Numbered from the stretch's first letter, positions 25,341-36,866 are shown. The stretch: DNA of 64,000 nucleotides from Pseudomonas sp. ZH-FAD (GCF_002803095.1 NZ_PGLR01000008.1:96374-160373); one strand, 5' to 3'. Numbers and translations: made by a program. The notes: generated by a model from the sequence alone, not told the origin.

Positions 25341-26828
25341 TCAGGGCTGCGCCAATACGCCTTGCTGCTCGCCCTGAGGGGCTGAAAACACCAGATAGTC
25401 GTCTTCGAGTTTGCCGTAACGCAGCAGCGCCAGATCGAGCAGATAGTTCTGATGCAGCTTCCAAGGCACCCGGTCACCTTGCGCCGGTAGCAGGTGCGAA
25501 GCCCGCTCGATATAGCCTGACTGCAGATCGAGAAACGGCTCCGGCCGCACTCGACCGCCAGTGTCGCGCGGAGTCACCTGACGCCGGCCGATGGCGTCCA
25601 TGTGGCGGATCAGGCGGCAGAAGTACTCGCTGGAGAGATCGGCCTTGAGCGTCCAACTGGCATTGGTGTAGCCCATCACCACCGCCAGGTTGGGCAGGTC
25701 ACGCAACATGATGCCGCGGTAACCCATGCTCGTCGGTGCCTCGAAGGGCGCGCCATCGACGCTCACGTCGATACCGCCGAACAACTGCAGTTGCAGACCG
25801 GTGGCGCTGACAATCACGTCGGCAGCCAGCTCCTCGCCGCTTTTCAGGCGGATGCCCTGGGCGGTGAAACGTTCGATCTCGGCCGTCACCACCTGTGCCT
25901 TGCCCTGGCGCAGCACGCGAAACAGATCGCCGTCGGGCACCGCACAGACGCGCTGATCCCAGGGTTTGTAGCGGGGGCTGAAATGGCGCAGATCGACCCG
26001 CTCGCCCAGTTGGCGGCGCACCAGCCCCAGCAGCACGCGCCGCACCAGATTGGGAAAACGCTTGGCCAGCTTGTAGAAGACCAGTTGCAGGGTCACGTTG
26101 CGCCCGCGCGCCAGGCGGTACACCCACGTCTCCGGCAACACTCGCCGCAGCGCGTCGGACAGCGCATCGCGCTGTGGCAGGTTGATCACGTAGCTGGGCG
26201 AACGCTGCAGCATGGTGACCTGCGCCGCGCGCTCGGCCAGTGCCGGTACCAGGGTCACCGCCGTGGCTCCGCTGCCGATCACCAGGATGCGCTTGTCGCT
26301 GTAGTCGAAACCCTCGGGCCACAACTGCGGATGAATGAAGGTGCCACGGTAATCCTCACGCCCAACGAATTCGGGGGTGTAGCCGGCCTCGTAGCGGTAG
26401 TAACCGGTGCACATCATCAGAAACTGGCAGCTCAGGCGCAGCGGCTCGGCCTCGTCGTCGCGCTGCACCAGCAATTGCCAGGTGGCGCTGACACTGCACC
26501 AATCCGCCTTGAGCACCTTGTGCCGATAACGAATCAGCCCATCGACGCCATACTCACGTGCTGTTTCCTCGATGTAGCGGCGGATCGACGGACCGTCGGC
26601 AATGGCCTGCGCATCGTTCCAGGGTTTGAAGTTGTAGCCGAGGGTGTACATGTCCGAGTCGGAGCGGATACCCGGGTAACGAAACAGGTCCCAGGTGCCA
26701 CCCATGGCCTCGCGCCCCTCGAGAATGGCGAAACGTTTGCCGCGGCAAAGGCGCTTGAGATGGCAGGCGGCGCCGACACCAGACAGGCCGGCACCGATGA
26801 TCAGGACATCCAGATGTTCCACGGACAT
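25341..26828 (-). CDS. Flavin-containing (Baeyer-Villiger-type) monooxygenase
   Basis: 495 aa. The FAD-binding GxGxxG is LIIGAGLSGVGAACHLK, followed by GTWDLFRYPGIRSDSDMYTL. The NADPH Rossmann motif is RILVIGSGATAVTLVPAL. Between them lies YRGTFIHPQLWP (His166), fitting the BVMO signature FxGxxxHxxxWP except for Tyr in place of Phe. YKPWDQRVCAVPDGDLFRVL is also typical. BVMOs insert oxygen into ketones to give esters or lactones; related proteins in pseudomonads act on alkanones. It diverges from the Mla-type operon across 157 bp with no other feature. Nothing nearby indicates the substrate. Confidence 0.88.
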   Translation of the reverse strand: MSVEHLDVLIIGAGLSGVGAACHLKRLCRGKRFAILEGREAMGGTWDLFRYPGIRSDSDMYTLGYNFKPWNDAQAIADGPSIRRYIEETAREYGVDGLIRYRHKVLKADWCSVSATWQLLVQRDDEAEPLRLSCQFLMMCTGYYRYEAGYTPEFVGREDYRGTFIHPQLWPEGFDYSDKRILVIGSGATAVTLVPALAERAAQVTMLQRSPSYVINLPQRDALSDALRRVLPETWVYRLARGRNVTLQLVFYKLAKRFPNLVRRVLLGLVRRQLGERVDLRHFSPRYKPWDQRVCAVPDGDLFRVLRQGKAQVVTAEIERFTAQGIRLKSGEELAADVIVSATGLQLQLFGGIDVSVDGAPFEAPTSMGYRGIMLRDLPNLAVVMGYTNASWTLKADLSSEYFCRLIRHMDAIGRRQVTPRDTGGRVRPEPFLDLQSGYIERASHLLPAQGDRVPWKLHQNYLLDLALLRYGKLEDDYLVFSAPQGEQQGVLAQP

Positions 26829-26985
26829 GGCGCACGCTCACGAAACTCGGGCAATGAGCATCACCTTAGCCCATGCGCTCGTCATCCGAACGTTGGGGTG
26901 ACCGAGCGGCTCATGCGCCGTGCCGCCGACACAGTCTGAACTGCGCGACTGGCCTGGCAGACCCTGGCAGCGCTAAGCTGTCGCC

Positions 26986-28125
26986 ATGACCACGCCATAC
27001 CTGACCCCGCTCCAGACCAGCAGCACGGACGCCGCCAGCGGCCTGCGCATCGGTGGCGACTGGACGCTGGCCCATTACAGCCGACTCGAACCTCAGGTCC
27101 TAGCCCTGCGCGAACGCCTGCACGGCCGGGAAAACATCGACCTCGACGAACTGGCCGCACTGGATACCGCCGGCGCTGCGCTGCTGGTGGAACTGCTGGG
27201 CTGCGAACGCCTGCGCCAACTGGCGCAACAGGACACCCTGAGCGCCGAGCGCCGCGCCTTGCTGCTGGCAGTGGCAGACGCCATGGCGGGCACTCAACAG
27301 GTACAGGAACACGCCACACCTTCGGCACTGCGCGAAGTGCTCGGACATATCGGCGAGGCGGTGGAAACCACCTGGTGCCATGGCCGGGAACTGCTCGGCT
27401 TCATGGGCCTGACCCTGAGTGGCATGCTGACGATCCTGCTGCGCCCGGCGCGCTGGCGCCTGACCTCGCTGGCGGCTCATCTGGAACAGTGCGGTCTCAA
27501 TGCCGTGCCCATCGTCGCCCTGCTGACCTTTCTGGTGGGTGCCGTGGTGGCGTTTCTCGGCGCCACCATCCTCGCCGACTTCGGTGCCACCATCTACACG
27601 GTGAACCTGGTGGCGTTCTCCTTCCTGCGCGAGTTCGGCGTGCTGCTCACCGCGATTCTCATGGCCGGGCGCACCGCCAGCGCCTTCACCGCGCAGATAG
27701 GCTCGATGAAAGCCAACGAGGAGATCGACGCCATCCGCACCCTGGGCCTGAGCCCCGTCGAGCTGCTGGTGCTGCCGCGGGTGTTCGCCATGCTCATCGC
27801 CCTGCCGATCCTGACCTTCATCGCCATGCTCAGCGGCATGTTCGGCGGCGCGCTGGTCTGTGCACTGAGCCTGGACATCTCGCCAACCATGTACCTGTCG
27901 ATCCTGCAGGACAGCGACCTGCTGCAGCACTTCCTCGTTGGCCTGCTCAAGGCACCGATCTTCGCTTTCCTGATCGCCCTGATCGGCTGTCTGGAAGGCT
28001 TCAAGGTCAGCGGCAGTGCACAATCGGTGGGCGAGCACACCACCTCGGCGGTGGTGCAGTCGATCTTCGTGGTGATCCTGCTCGACGCCCTGGCGGCGCT
28101 GTTCCTGATGGAGATGGGCTGGTGA
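26986..28125 (+). CDS. MlaE-type ABC permease with an N-terminal STAS-like domain
   Basis: 379 aa. Residues 1-110 form a STAS-like cytoplasmic domain (IDLDELAALDTAGAALLVEL), fused to an MlaE permease domain (about 120-379) with the usual hydrophobic spans, AFTAQIGSMKANEEIDAIRT as the coupling-helix signature, and a conserved ending FLMEMGW. In the Mla system STAS is a separate protein (MlaB); here it is built in, as in the PqiB-independent YrbE-like class of pseudomonads. It is first of four overlapping genes encoding permease, ATPase, MCE protein and lipoprotein. The stop overlaps the ATPase GTG start by four bases. Likely role: phospholipid or hydrophobic-compound movement between membranes. 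Confidence 0.88.
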   Translation: MTTPYLTPLQTSSTDAASGLRIGGDWTLAHYSRLEPQVLALRERLHGRENIDLDELAALDTAGAALLVELLGCERLRQLAQQDTLSAERRALLLAVADAMAGTQQVQEHATPSALREVLGHIGEAVETTWCHGRELLGFMGLTLSGMLTILLRPARWRLTSLAAHLEQCGLNAVPIVALLTFLVGAVVAFLGATILADFGATIYTVNLVAFSFLREFGVLLTAILMAGRTASAFTAQIGSMKANEEIDAIRTLGLSPVELLVLPRVFAMLIALPILTFIAMLSGMFGGALVCALSLDISPTMYLSILQDSDLLQHFLVGLLKAPIFAFLIALIGCLEGFKVSGSAQSVGEHTTSAVVQSIFVVILLDALAALFLMEMGW

Positions 28126-28907
28126 GCCAGGAGACCATCATCGAGGTACGCGACCTGTGCAACCAGTTCGGCACACAGGTGGTGCATCAGCATCTGGACT
28201 TCGACCTCTATCGCGGTGAGATACTCGGCGTGGTCGGCGGCTCGGGGACCGGCAAGTCGGTACTGCTGCGCAGCATCGTCGGCCTGCGCCAGCCCAATGC
28301 TGGCACCGTACGGGTGTTCGGCGAAGAACTGCTGAGCCTGTCGGCCGAGCGACGCTCGCAGCTGGAGCGGCGCTTCGGTGTGCTCTACCAGCGCGGCGCG
28401 CTGTTCTCCTCGCTGACGGTCAGCGAGAACATCGCCCTGCCGCTGATCGAGCACGCCGGTCTGTCGCGCGCGGCAGCCGAACGCCTGGCCAGGGTCAAGA
28501 TCGCCCTGGCCGGCCTGCCACAGGATGCCGCCGACAAATACCCCAGTTCGCTGTCCGGCGGCATGGTCAAGCGCGCCGCCCTGGCCCGCGCCCTGGCACT
28601 GGACCCGGACATCCTGTTTCTCGACGAGCCCACCGCCGGCCTCGACCCGATTGGCGCGGCGGCCTTCGACCAGTTGATCCGCACCCTCAGCGACAGCCTG
28701 GGTCTGAGTGTATTTCTGGTCACTCATGACCTGGACACGCTCTACAGCATCTGCGACCGGGTCGCGGTGCTGGCGCAGAAGAAGGTGCTGGTGGCCGACC
28801 GCCTGGACGTGGTGGCCGCCACCGACGACGCCTGGATTCAGGAATATTTTCACGGCCCGCGCGGACGCGCGGCTGCACAGGCCGCCACCGCGGCAGGGAG
28901 TCAATGA
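28122..28907 (+). CDS. MlaF-type ABC transporter ATPase
   Basis: 261 aa, starting with GTG at 28122, which overlaps the permease stop (GTGA). Walker A is GGSGTGKS, the signature LSGGMVKRAALARAL, Walker B ILFLDEPTAGLDP and the switch His LVTHDLDTL. The LYQRGALFSSLTVSENIALP stretch is characteristic of the MlaF/Ttg2A subfamily. The stop TGA touches the next ATG directly. The frame is open far upstream inside the permease, but family length fixes the start. Confidence 0.92.
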   Translation: MSQETIIEVRDLCNQFGTQVVHQHLDFDLYRGEILGVVGGSGTGKSVLLRSIVGLRQPNAGTVRVFGEELLSLSAERRSQLERRFGVLYQRGALFSSLTVSENIALPLIEHAGLSRAAAERLARVKIALAGLPQDAADKYPSSLSGGMVKRAALARALALDPDILFLDEPTAGLDPIGAAAFDQLIRTLSDSLGLSVFLVTHDLDTLYSICDRVAVLAQKKVLVADRLDVVAATDDAWIQEYFHGPRGRAAAQAATAAGSQ

Positions 28908-29825
28908 ATGGAACCCAGAGCCCATCACGTGCTGATCGGCCTGTTCACCGTGCTCACGGTGGGCGCCGCGCTGCTGTTCGCCCTGTGGCTGAACAAGGCC
29001 GGTGCCGATCGCGCCTTCACCGATTACGAGGTGATCTTCAACGAGGCGGTCAGCGGCTTGTCGCAGGGCAGCGCGGTGCAGTACAGCGGGATCAAGGTCG
29101 GTGACGTGATCAGCCTCGGCCTCGACCCGGACGATCCGCGCACGGTGCGCGCGCGCATCCGCATCGTCGGCCATACACCGATCAAGCAGGATACCCGCGC
29201 GCGCCTGTCGATCACCGGCATTACCGGCCTGGCGGTGATCCAGCTGTACAGCGGCAGCCCGGAAAGCCCGCCACTGGAGGGCAAGGATGGCCAGCCAGGC
29301 ATCATCATCGCCGACCGTTCGCCACTGTCCCGGCTGATGGCCAATGGTGAGGACCTGGTGGTCAATATCACCCGCCTGCTCAACCGCGCCAACCGCCTGC
29401 TCTCACGCGAGAATGCCGAGCGTGTCTCGCGCACCCTGGAGAATCTGGAGCAGGCCACCGCCGGCCTGGCCGACCAACGCGGCGAGCTGAGTGAAGCCCT
29501 GCAACAGGCGGGCGCCGCCACCCGCGAAGCGGCCGAACTGATGCGCACCGCCAACCGTCTGCTCGACGGCCAGGGCAGTCAGGCGCTGGACAATGCCGAG
29601 CGTCTGATGGCCTCGCTGGAACGCAGCAGCCGCAGCATCGAGCAGTTGCTGGAAAGCAATCGCAGTGCGCTGGACAGCGGCATGCAGGGCCTCGGCGAGC
29701 TGGGCCCGACGATTGGCGAATTGCGCGATACCCTCGGCGCCCTGCGCAGCTTCTCCCGCCGCCTGGAGCAGGACCCCACCGGCTACCTGCTGCGCAACGA
29801 CAGCATCAAGGAGTTCCAACCATGA
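28908..29825 (+). CDS. MCE-domain substrate-binding protein (MlaD-like)
   Basis: 305 aa. An N-terminal anchor (VLIGLFTVLTVGAALLFALW) is followed by one MCE domain (about 38-120; YEVIFNEAVSGLSQGSAVQY, SITGITGLAVIQLYSG). A long alpha-helical, Ala/Leu/Glu-rich region follows (roughly 150-290) ending in a PTGYLLRNDSIKEF tail. MCE proteins form hexameric rings or tubes that carry lipids across the periplasm. The helical extension is longer than in E. coli MlaD (183 aa), and resembles MCE proteins that span more of the periplasm. It overlaps the lipoprotein gene by four bases. Confidence 0.9.
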   Translation: MEPRAHHVLIGLFTVLTVGAALLFALWLNKAGADRAFTDYEVIFNEAVSGLSQGSAVQYSGIKVGDVISLGLDPDDPRTVRARIRIVGHTPIKQDTRARLSITGITGLAVIQLYSGSPESPPLEGKDGQPGIIIADRSPLSRLMANGEDLVVNITRLLNRANRLLSRENAERVSRTLENLEQATAGLADQRGELSEALQQAGAATREAAELMRTANRLLDGQGSQALDNAERLMASLERSSRSIEQLLESNRSALDSGMQGLGELGPTIGELRDTLGALRSFSRRLEQDPTGYLLRNDSIKEFQP

Positions 29826-30421
29826 AGCGTCTGTCCCTGCTGCTGGCCGCTGGCCTGCTCAGCGCCTGCTCGATCCTGCCGCAGAGTGAACCATTGGATA
29901 TCTACCTGCTGCCAGGCGCCGCGCTGCCAGCGCAAACTCAGCGCGTCGACTGGTCGTTGCGGGTCAACAGTCCGGTCAGCAACCAGCTGCTCGACGGCAC
30001 GCGCATCGTCGTGCTGCCTGAGCCCGGTCGGGTCAACACCTACCAGGGCGTACGCTGGAGCGAACGCACGCCGCAGTTACTGCGTGGCCGCATGCTGGAC
30101 GCCTTTCACGACGACGGTCGAGTTCAGGCATTGAGCAACGAAGAGCAGCGCCTGCAGGCCGACCTGGAGCTGGTCAGCGACCTGCGCAGCTTCCACAGCC
30201 AGTATCGCGACGGCCGCCCCGAGGCGCTGATCCAGCTCGACGTGCGCCTGGTCGATGCCCGCGATCAACGCATCCTCGCCAGCCGCCGCTTCAGCGTCAG
30301 CCAACCGGCAGGTGATACGTCGGTCCCCGCGGTGGTAGCCGCCTTCGGCCAGGCGGGGGATCGCCTGGCTCAGGAGTTGGTGGACTGGACGCTGAACGAG
30401 GGGCAGCGCGTTACCCCGTAG
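29822..30421 (+). CDS. ABC-type transport auxiliary lipoprotein (PqiC/DUF330-like)
   Basis: 199 aa. A lipoprotein signal (LLLAAGLLSACSIL) puts the lipidated residue at Cys16. The mature domain carries DIYLLPGA, WSLRVNSPVSNQLLDGTRIV and RWSERTPQLLRGRMLDAF, typical of the ABC_trans_aux/PqiC fold, which anchors an MCE assembly at the outer membrane. It closes the operon permease-ATPase-MCE-lipoprotein. The TAG stop is the start of a palindromic repeat (30418). Confidence 0.87.
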   Translation: MKRLSLLLAAGLLSACSILPQSEPLDIYLLPGAALPAQTQRVDWSLRVNSPVSNQLLDGTRIVVLPEPGRVNTYQGVRWSERTPQLLRGRMLDAFHDDGRVQALSNEEQRLQADLELVSDLRSFHSQYRDGRPEALIQLDVRLVDARDQRILASRRFSVSQPAGDTSVPAVVAAFGQAGDRLAQELVDWTLNEGQRVTP

Positions 30422-30480
30422 GGTGCGCCGTGCGCACCAATGCCTTGCGCGTAATCCCCGGTGCGCACGCCCAGGCGTCC

Positions 30481-30484
<4 letters not shown>
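30418..30484. repeat. GTAGGGTGCGCCGTGCGCACC...CCTAC palindromic repeat
   Basis: GTAGGGTGCGCCGTGCGCAC at the left and GGTGCGCACGCC...GTCCCTAC at the right are inverted copies. Both flanking convergent genes take their stop codons from it (TAG 30419-30421 and, on the minus strand, TAG at 30481-30483). Confidence 0.8.
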
Positions 30485-32409
<1,925 letters not shown>

Positions 32410-32460
32410 GCGCTGTCACTCCATTGACCGCTGAATGGTCCCTGACCATAACGCGGTTAG

Positions 32461-32491
32461 GTAGGGTGCGTCATGCGCAGCGACGTATTGC
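32461..32491. repeat. Decayed GTAGGGTGCG repeat unit
   Basis: GTAGGGTGCGTCATGCGCAG is a degraded copy of the GTAGGGTGCGCCGTGCGCAC unit at 18298 and 30418. With the next three entries it accounts for nearly all of the 336-bp gap between recQ and pckA (32410-32745), in which I see no gene. Confidence 0.5.
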
Positions 32492-32496
32492 AGTGC

Positions 32497-32607
32497 GTAG
32501 GGCGGGCTCAGGAGCGCCAGCGAACAGCCCGCCGCAATGCCAGGTTCGGCCTCGCAACCTGCACCTAGCGCAGCAATGGCGTACTGCCTTCGGCGAGTAC
32601 GCCCTAC
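32497..32607 (+). repeat. Long imperfect palindromic repeat, copy 2 (about 110 bp)
   Basis: Begins GTAGGGCGGGCTCAGGAGCG, continues with CAGCGAACAGCCCGCCGC and ends GGCGAGTACGCCCTAC. It matches the reverse complement of 4848-4972 at both ends and shares the GCGTACTGC...GAGTAC hairpin arm. Confidence 0.65.
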
Positions 32608-32624
32608 TCTGCTGTGTGCATCCT

Positions 32625-32679
32625 CGTAGGGCGGGTGAAACCCTCCACGCTGGCCATGGCGGGTTTCACCCGCCCTACG
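32625..32679. repeat. REP-like palindrome, GTAGGGCGGGT family, copy 2
   Basis: CGTAGGGCGGGTGAAACCCT and GGCGGGTTTCACCCGCCCTA are inverted copies (55 bp overall), the same family as 7081-7132. Confidence 0.88.
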
Positions 32680-32700
32680 CTGTACGCAGCCTCCAACGAC

Positions 32701-32728
32701 GACAAAGCCGCCCGAAGGCGGCTTTGTC
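32701..32728 (-). terminator. Terminator of pckA
   Basis: GACAAAGCCGCC pairs with GGCGGCTTTGTC around a 4-base loop that reads TTCG on the minus strand, a very stable tetraloop. It begins 18 bp after the pckA stop. Confidence 0.8.
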
Positions 32729-32745
32729 AGAGAGCGCAGGTCAGC

Positions 32746-34287
32746 TTACAGCTGCGGGCCGGCGTTCTTGATCGCTTCGCTGACATCGAACTTCTGGAAG
32801 TTGTCGATGAACAGCTTGGCCAGGCCCTTGGCGGCTTCGTCGTAGGCATTCTTGTCTGCCCAGGTGTTGCGCGGGTTGAGCAGGTTGGTCTCGACGCCCG
32901 GCACCGACTTCGGCACATCCAGGTTGATGATCGGCAGGTGCTCGGTCTCGGCACCGATCAGCGCACCGCTCTGGATGGCCGCGATCACACCACGGGTGGT
33001 GGGGATGTTGAAACGCTTGCCAACACCGTAACCACCGCCGGTCCAGCCGGTGTTGACCAGGTAGACCTTGGAGCCGAAGGCGTTGATGCGCTTGATCAGC
33101 AGCTCGGCGTAGACGCCGGCCGGACGCGGGAAGAACGGCGCGCCGAAGCAGGTGGAGAAGGTCGACTTGATGCCGCCGCCCGAACCCATTTCGGTGGAAC
33201 CGACCAGCGCGGTGTAGCCGGACAGGAAGTGGTAGGCCGCCTGCTCGTTGTTGAGGATCGACACCGGCGGCAGTACACCGGTCAGGTCGCAGGTCAGGAA
33301 GATCACGGCATTCGGCTCGCCGCCCAGGTTCTTCTCGCTGCGCTTCTCGACGTACTCCAGCGGGTAGGCCGCGCGACTGTTCTGGGTCAGGCTGTCGTCG
33401 GCGTAGTTCGGCACGCGGTTTTCGTCGAGCACCACGTTTTCCAGCACGGTGCCGAACTGGATGGCTTTCCAGATCACCGGCTCGTTCTTCTCGGACAGGT
33501 CGATGCACTTGGCGTAGCAACCGCCTTCGACGTTGAACACCACGCCCTCGCCCCAGCCGTGTTCGTCGTCACCGATCAGGTAACGCGACTCGTCGGCGGA
33601 CAGGGTGGTCTTGCCGGTGCCGGACAGACCGAAGAACAGGGTGACGTCGCCTTCTTCGCCAATGTTGGCGGCGCAGTGCATCGGCAGCACGTCCTTTTCC
33701 GGCAGCAGGAAGTTCTGCACGGAGAACATGGCTTTCTTCATTTCACCGGCGTAACGCATGCCGGCGATCAGCACTTTCTTGGCGGCGAAGTTGATGATCA
33801 CGCAGCCATCGGAGTTGGTGCCGTCACGCTCAGGCACGCACTCGAAGTTGGCGACGTTGAGGATCTGCCACTCGGCCTTGCCAGCCTGGTTGTAGGTGGT
33901 CGGGTTGATGAACAACTGACGGCCGAACAGGTTCTGCCAGGCGGTCGCGGTGGTCATCTTGACCGGCAGGTAGTGCTCTTCGGCAGAACCTACGTGAACG
34001 TGGGAGACGAAGTGCTCCTGGGCGTTGTTGAACGCCGCGACGCGATCCCACAGGGCGTCGAACTTGTCGGCCGGGAACGGACGGTTGATGGCGCCCCAGG
34101 CGATCTGCGCCTCGGTGCTCGGCTCCTGAACGATGAAGCGGTCTGCCGGCGAGCGGCCAGTGCGATGACCAGTACGTACGACCAGCGCGCCGTTGGCGGC
34201 CAGTTCCCCTTCACCACGGCGAATGGCTTCTTCGACCAGTTGCGCGGCGCTGATGTCGGTGTACACGGCGTTGTTGGCTTGCGTCAT
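32746..34287 (-). CDS. pckA: Phosphoenolpyruvate carboxykinase (ATP)
   Basis: 513 aa, the length of pseudomonad PckA. It converts oxaloacetate and ATP to PEP, the gluconeogenic entry step. The kinase P-loop GLSGTGKT is at residues 220-227, [20 protein letters not shown] is the second metal/nucleotide site and [20 protein letters not shown] is the family signature. [12 protein letters not shown] near the N-terminus binds oxaloacetate. The ATG at 34287 follows GGGGA. A longer open frame runs upstream but has no start signal. The 157 bp to hslO should hold its promoter; I cannot call boxes reliably. Followed by the terminator at 32701. Confidence 0.96.
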   Translation of the reverse strand: MTQANNAVYTDISAAQLVEEAIRRGEGELAANGALVVRTGHRTGRSPADRFIVQEPSTEAQIAWGAINRPFPADKFDALWDRVAAFNNAQEHFVSHVHVGSAEEHYLPVKMTTATAWQNLFGRQLFINPTTYNQAGKAEWQILNVANFECVPERDGTNSDGCVIINFAAKKVLIAGMRYAGEMKKAMFSVQNFLLPEKDVLPMHCAANIGEEGDVTLFFGLSGTGKTTLSADESRYLIGDDEHGWGEGVVFNVEGGCYAKCIDLSEKNEPVIWKAIQFGTVLENVVLDENRVPNYADDSLTQNSRAAYPLEYVEKRSEKNLGGEPNAVIFLTCDLTGVLPPVSILNNEQAAYHFLSGYTALVGSTEMGSGGGIKSTFSTCFGAPFFPRPAGVYAELLIKRINAFGSKVYLVNTGWTGGGYGVGKRFNIPTTRGVIAAIQSGALIGAETEHLPIINLDVPKSVPGVETNLLNPRNTWADKNAYDEAAKGLAKLFIDNFQKFDVSEAIKNAGPQL

Positions 34288-34444
34288 GAGGGTCCCCGTC
34301 GGCCGCTGGCCGAGTCTTCCGAACGTTGTGTAGTACAGGGGCAACTGCACTACACGGTAAAAAAGTCGCGGGAGTATGCCAGAAAAGCGAACTGCTTGGC
34401 AGCCTCCGATCTGATAGAGAACGCCTATCGTTTCGAAAAGTTCA

Positions 34445-35332
34445 TCAATGTCTTGTCTGCGACGGCGCTTCGCTACCGGCACCGGCGAACAACTGGGCGA
34501 TGTCGGCTGCGTCGAAGGCATAGCGCTCGTTGCAGAACTGACAATCGATCACCACGCTGCCACCCTGCTCGGCCAACAGCAGTTCGGCATCGGCCTGGCC
34601 GAGACTGGCCAGGGCGCTGGCAGAACGCTCACGCGAGCAGCTGCAGCGAAACTGCAGCGGCTGCTCGTCGAACAGACGCACATTCTCTTCGTGGTAGAGG
34701 CGATGTAGCAGGGTCGGATTGTCCAGACCGAGCAGTTCTTCGGCGCTCAGGGTGTCAGCCAGGGTCAGCACATGGTTCCAGCTTTCCTGACGCGCCTCGG
34801 GCTCGATCTGGTGGTGCGGCGGCAGCTGTTGCAGCAGCAGACCGCGAGCACGCTGGCCGTCGGCCTTGAGCCAGAAGCGGGTCGGCAGTTGCTCGGAGCT
34901 GGCGAAATAGTTGGACAGGCATTCGGCCAGGTCGGCGCCTTCAAGGTCGACGATGCCCTGGTAGCGCTGACCGCGGGTCGGATCGATGGTGATGGCCAAC
35001 ACACCATTGGGCATCAGGCTTTGCAAGTCGGCATCGGCACCGATCTGCTCGGCTTCATAGCGGGCGATACCGCGCAGCTCACGGGCGCTGGAGCATTCCA
35101 CCATCAGCAGCGACAGCGGGCCTTCCGAGCGCGCCTGCAGTACCAGCAGGCCATCGAACTTGAGGGTACCGACCAGCAGGGCGGCGGCGGCCATCATCTC
35201 GCCGAGCAGTTGCGCCACTGGCTGCGGGTAGGCGTGCTTGGCCAGCACATGAGCGTAACTTTCGCGCAACGCGACCATTTCGCCCCGCACGTCGGTGTCG
35301 TCGAAGAGAAAGCGTTGACTGAAGTCGTACAT
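34445..35332 (-). CDS. hslO: Redox-regulated chaperone Hsp33
   Basis: 295 aa. The C-terminal redox zinc site is complete: Cys230-x-Cys232 (RCSCSRER) and Cys264-x2-Cys267 (DCQFCNERY). The N-terminal region is [20 protein letters not shown]. Hsp33 is inactive when zinc is bound and unfolds into a holdase under oxidative and heat stress. It lies near hslR (36438), the other member of the hslRO pair, with a PAP2 gene inserted between them. It is divergent from the PAP2 gene. Confidence 0.95.
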   Translation of the reverse strand: MYDFSQRFLFDDTDVRGEMVALRESYAHVLAKHAYPQPVAQLLGEMMAAAALLVGTLKFDGLLVLQARSEGPLSLLMVECSSARELRGIARYEAEQIGADADLQSLMPNGVLAITIDPTRGQRYQGIVDLEGADLAECLSNYFASSEQLPTRFWLKADGQRARGLLLQQLPPHHQIEPEARQESWNHVLTLADTLSAEELLGLDNPTLLHRLYHEENVRLFDEQPLQFRCSCSRERSASALASLGQADAELLLAEQGGSVVIDCQFCNERYAFDAADIAQLFAGAGSEAPSQTRH

Positions 35333-35547
35333 GGCGGCTGGCCCAGGGTCTGTAAAAGGCTGGCGATTTTATGCACAAACGCCATCACAACCAAGGCCCG
35401 ACCGTCATGTGCGTCTGCTCACACGGCAAGAACCAGCCCCTGAACTGTGGCTGAACGACCGCACTGCTGGCCTTGTACTGCCGCCAGCACTGCCTATTAT
35501 CCGCGCGCCCGGGTAGGGCCTGTCATAAATCAGCAAAGGGACTTTTC

Positions 35548-36342
35548 ATGTCGAGCACGTTCATCAATCGCCATTGGCAGCCACGCGCCATGCTGGTCTG
35601 CCATGTCGCGGCCATCGTGCTGCTCGTCAGTTGGCTGTGGCAGCCCACTCGCGAGTTGTGGGACGCCTTTGACCTGTGGCTGTTCAAGCTGCTCAACGAT
35701 CCAGTACATGCTGGCGGCCTGTGGGCACATGTCTGGGCCATCGGCAGCATGCGCCCAGTGGATGCGGGTGTCGGTGTGGTGATGCTGGCGGTGATGCTCA
35801 AGGCCGATCTGATCTTCACCGGACCCCAGGTGCGTCGGGCGCTGTTCGCCTTTCTCATCGCGCTGACAGTCATGCTGCTGATGCGCGTGCTGTTCGCCGA
35901 CCTGGTCGAATACATGGGCTGGCAGCACGCCAGTCCGTCGCTGGTGGTGGAAGGCAGCGCGCGCCTGACGGAAATGTTCCCGGCCTGGGAAGAGCGCTGG
36001 GACCTGAAGGACAGCGCCAGCCGCAGCTTCCCCGGTGACCACGCCTCGGTGCTGCTGATCTGGGCCTACTTCATGACGTTCTTCGCCCGCAGCTGGCGCC
36101 TGCTGCTGGTCTGGGCGATTGCCGCGATCGGCATCCTGCCGCGCCTGGTGGCCGGTGCCCACTGGGGGGCGGATGCCTTCGTCGGCGGCGTATTCCTCAG
36201 CCTGCTGGCCCTGGCCTGGAGCTGCTACACGCCACTGGGTTATCGCGCCAGCGAATGGCTGGAGAAGATCACCCTGCCAATTACCTCGCGCCTGGCCAAG
36301 CTGCCGCTGCTGGGCCGCATGAGCATCGTCAGCGGGCGCTGA
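35548..36342 (+). CDS. PAP2-family membrane phosphatase
   Basis: 264 aa with about six hydrophobic spans. PAP2 motifs are in order: SFPGDHA (His165; Gly-Asp-His in place of the more common Ser-Gly-His), and PRLVAGAHWGADAFVGG with Arg199, His205 and Asp209 fitting SRx5Hx3D. The charged segment WEERWDLKDSASR precedes the second motif as motif 1. Members dephosphorylate phosphatidic acid, undecaprenyl pyrophosphate or phosphorylate lipid A (LpxT); which applies here cannot be read. AAAGGGA seven bases upstream supports the ATG at 35548. Confidence 0.86.
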   Translation: MSSTFINRHWQPRAMLVCHVAAIVLLVSWLWQPTRELWDAFDLWLFKLLNDPVHAGGLWAHVWAIGSMRPVDAGVGVVMLAVMLKADLIFTGPQVRRALFAFLIALTVMLLMRVLFADLVEYMGWQHASPSLVVEGSARLTEMFPAWEERWDLKDSASRSFPGDHASVLLIWAYFMTFFARSWRLLLVWAIAAIGILPRLVAGAHWGADAFVGGVFLSLLALAWSCYTPLGYRASEWLEKITLPITSRLAKLPLLGRMSIVSGR

Positions 36343-36347
36343 AGCGG

Positions 36348-36405
36348 GTAGCCCGGATGCAATCCGGGAGGGTCGATATGATTCCCCGGATTTCATCCGG
36401 GCTAC
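36348..36405. repeat. REP-like palindrome, GTAGCCCGGATG family, copy 2
   Basis: GTAGCCCGGATGCAATCCGG pairs with CCGGATTTCATCCGGGCTAC. Between the convergent PAP2 and hslR genes. Confidence 0.88.
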
Positions 36406-36437
36406 AAACAACGCGACTCGCCCCTACAGGCTTACGC

Positions 36438-36866
36438 CTAATCCTCATCCGCCCAGGGGTGGCGCAAGCCACCTTCCTGCTGTTCGTTGAACTGATGGAT
36501 CTGCCGGCGCTGCTTCTTGCTCGGCCGACCATCGGTCTGCATACCCACGGCGCCAGCCTTGCGCATCGCCGCAGCCTGCTCGCGGCGCGCGATACTTTCT
36601 TCCGTCTCGCGATACAGCAGTTGCGCCTCGGGCGCGCCGCGACGGACACTGGATAGCGCCAGCACGACCACGGTGCGTTCATCGAAACCGGTGCGCAGCA
36701 CGTATTCGTCGCCGATCTTCGGTTCCTTGCCCGGCTTGCAGCGCTCGCCACGATGATGGACCTTGCCACCTTCTATAGCGGCCTTGCACAGGGCGCGCGT
36801 CTTGAAGAAGCGTGCCGCCCACAGCCATTTGTCCAGGCGGATCTTATCGTCGTCTTTTTCGCTCAT
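36438..36866 (-). CDS. hslR: Heat-shock protein 15, S4-type RNA-binding protein
   Basis: 142 aa. An S4 domain at the N-terminus (RLDKWLWAARFFKTRALCKA, GGKVHHRGERCKPGKEP) is followed by a basic C-terminal tail (RPSKKQRRQIHQF). Hsp15 binds the 50S subunit carrying a stalled nascent chain. The ATG at 36866 (MSEKDDDKIRLDKW) is preferred over a 27-codon upstream extension. It is divergent from rimB. Confidence 0.92.
   Translation of the reverse strand: MSEKDDDKIRLDKWLWAARFFKTRALCKAAIEGGKVHHRGERCKPGKEPKIGDEYVLRTGFDERTVVVLALSSVRRGAPEAQLLYRETEESIARREQAAAMRKAGAVGMQTDGRPSKKQRRQIHQFNEQQEGGLRHPWADED

Noticed and set aside
35333..35547. A small gene between hslO and the PAP2 gene.
   Set aside because: No frame with a start signal; the region should hold divergent promoters.
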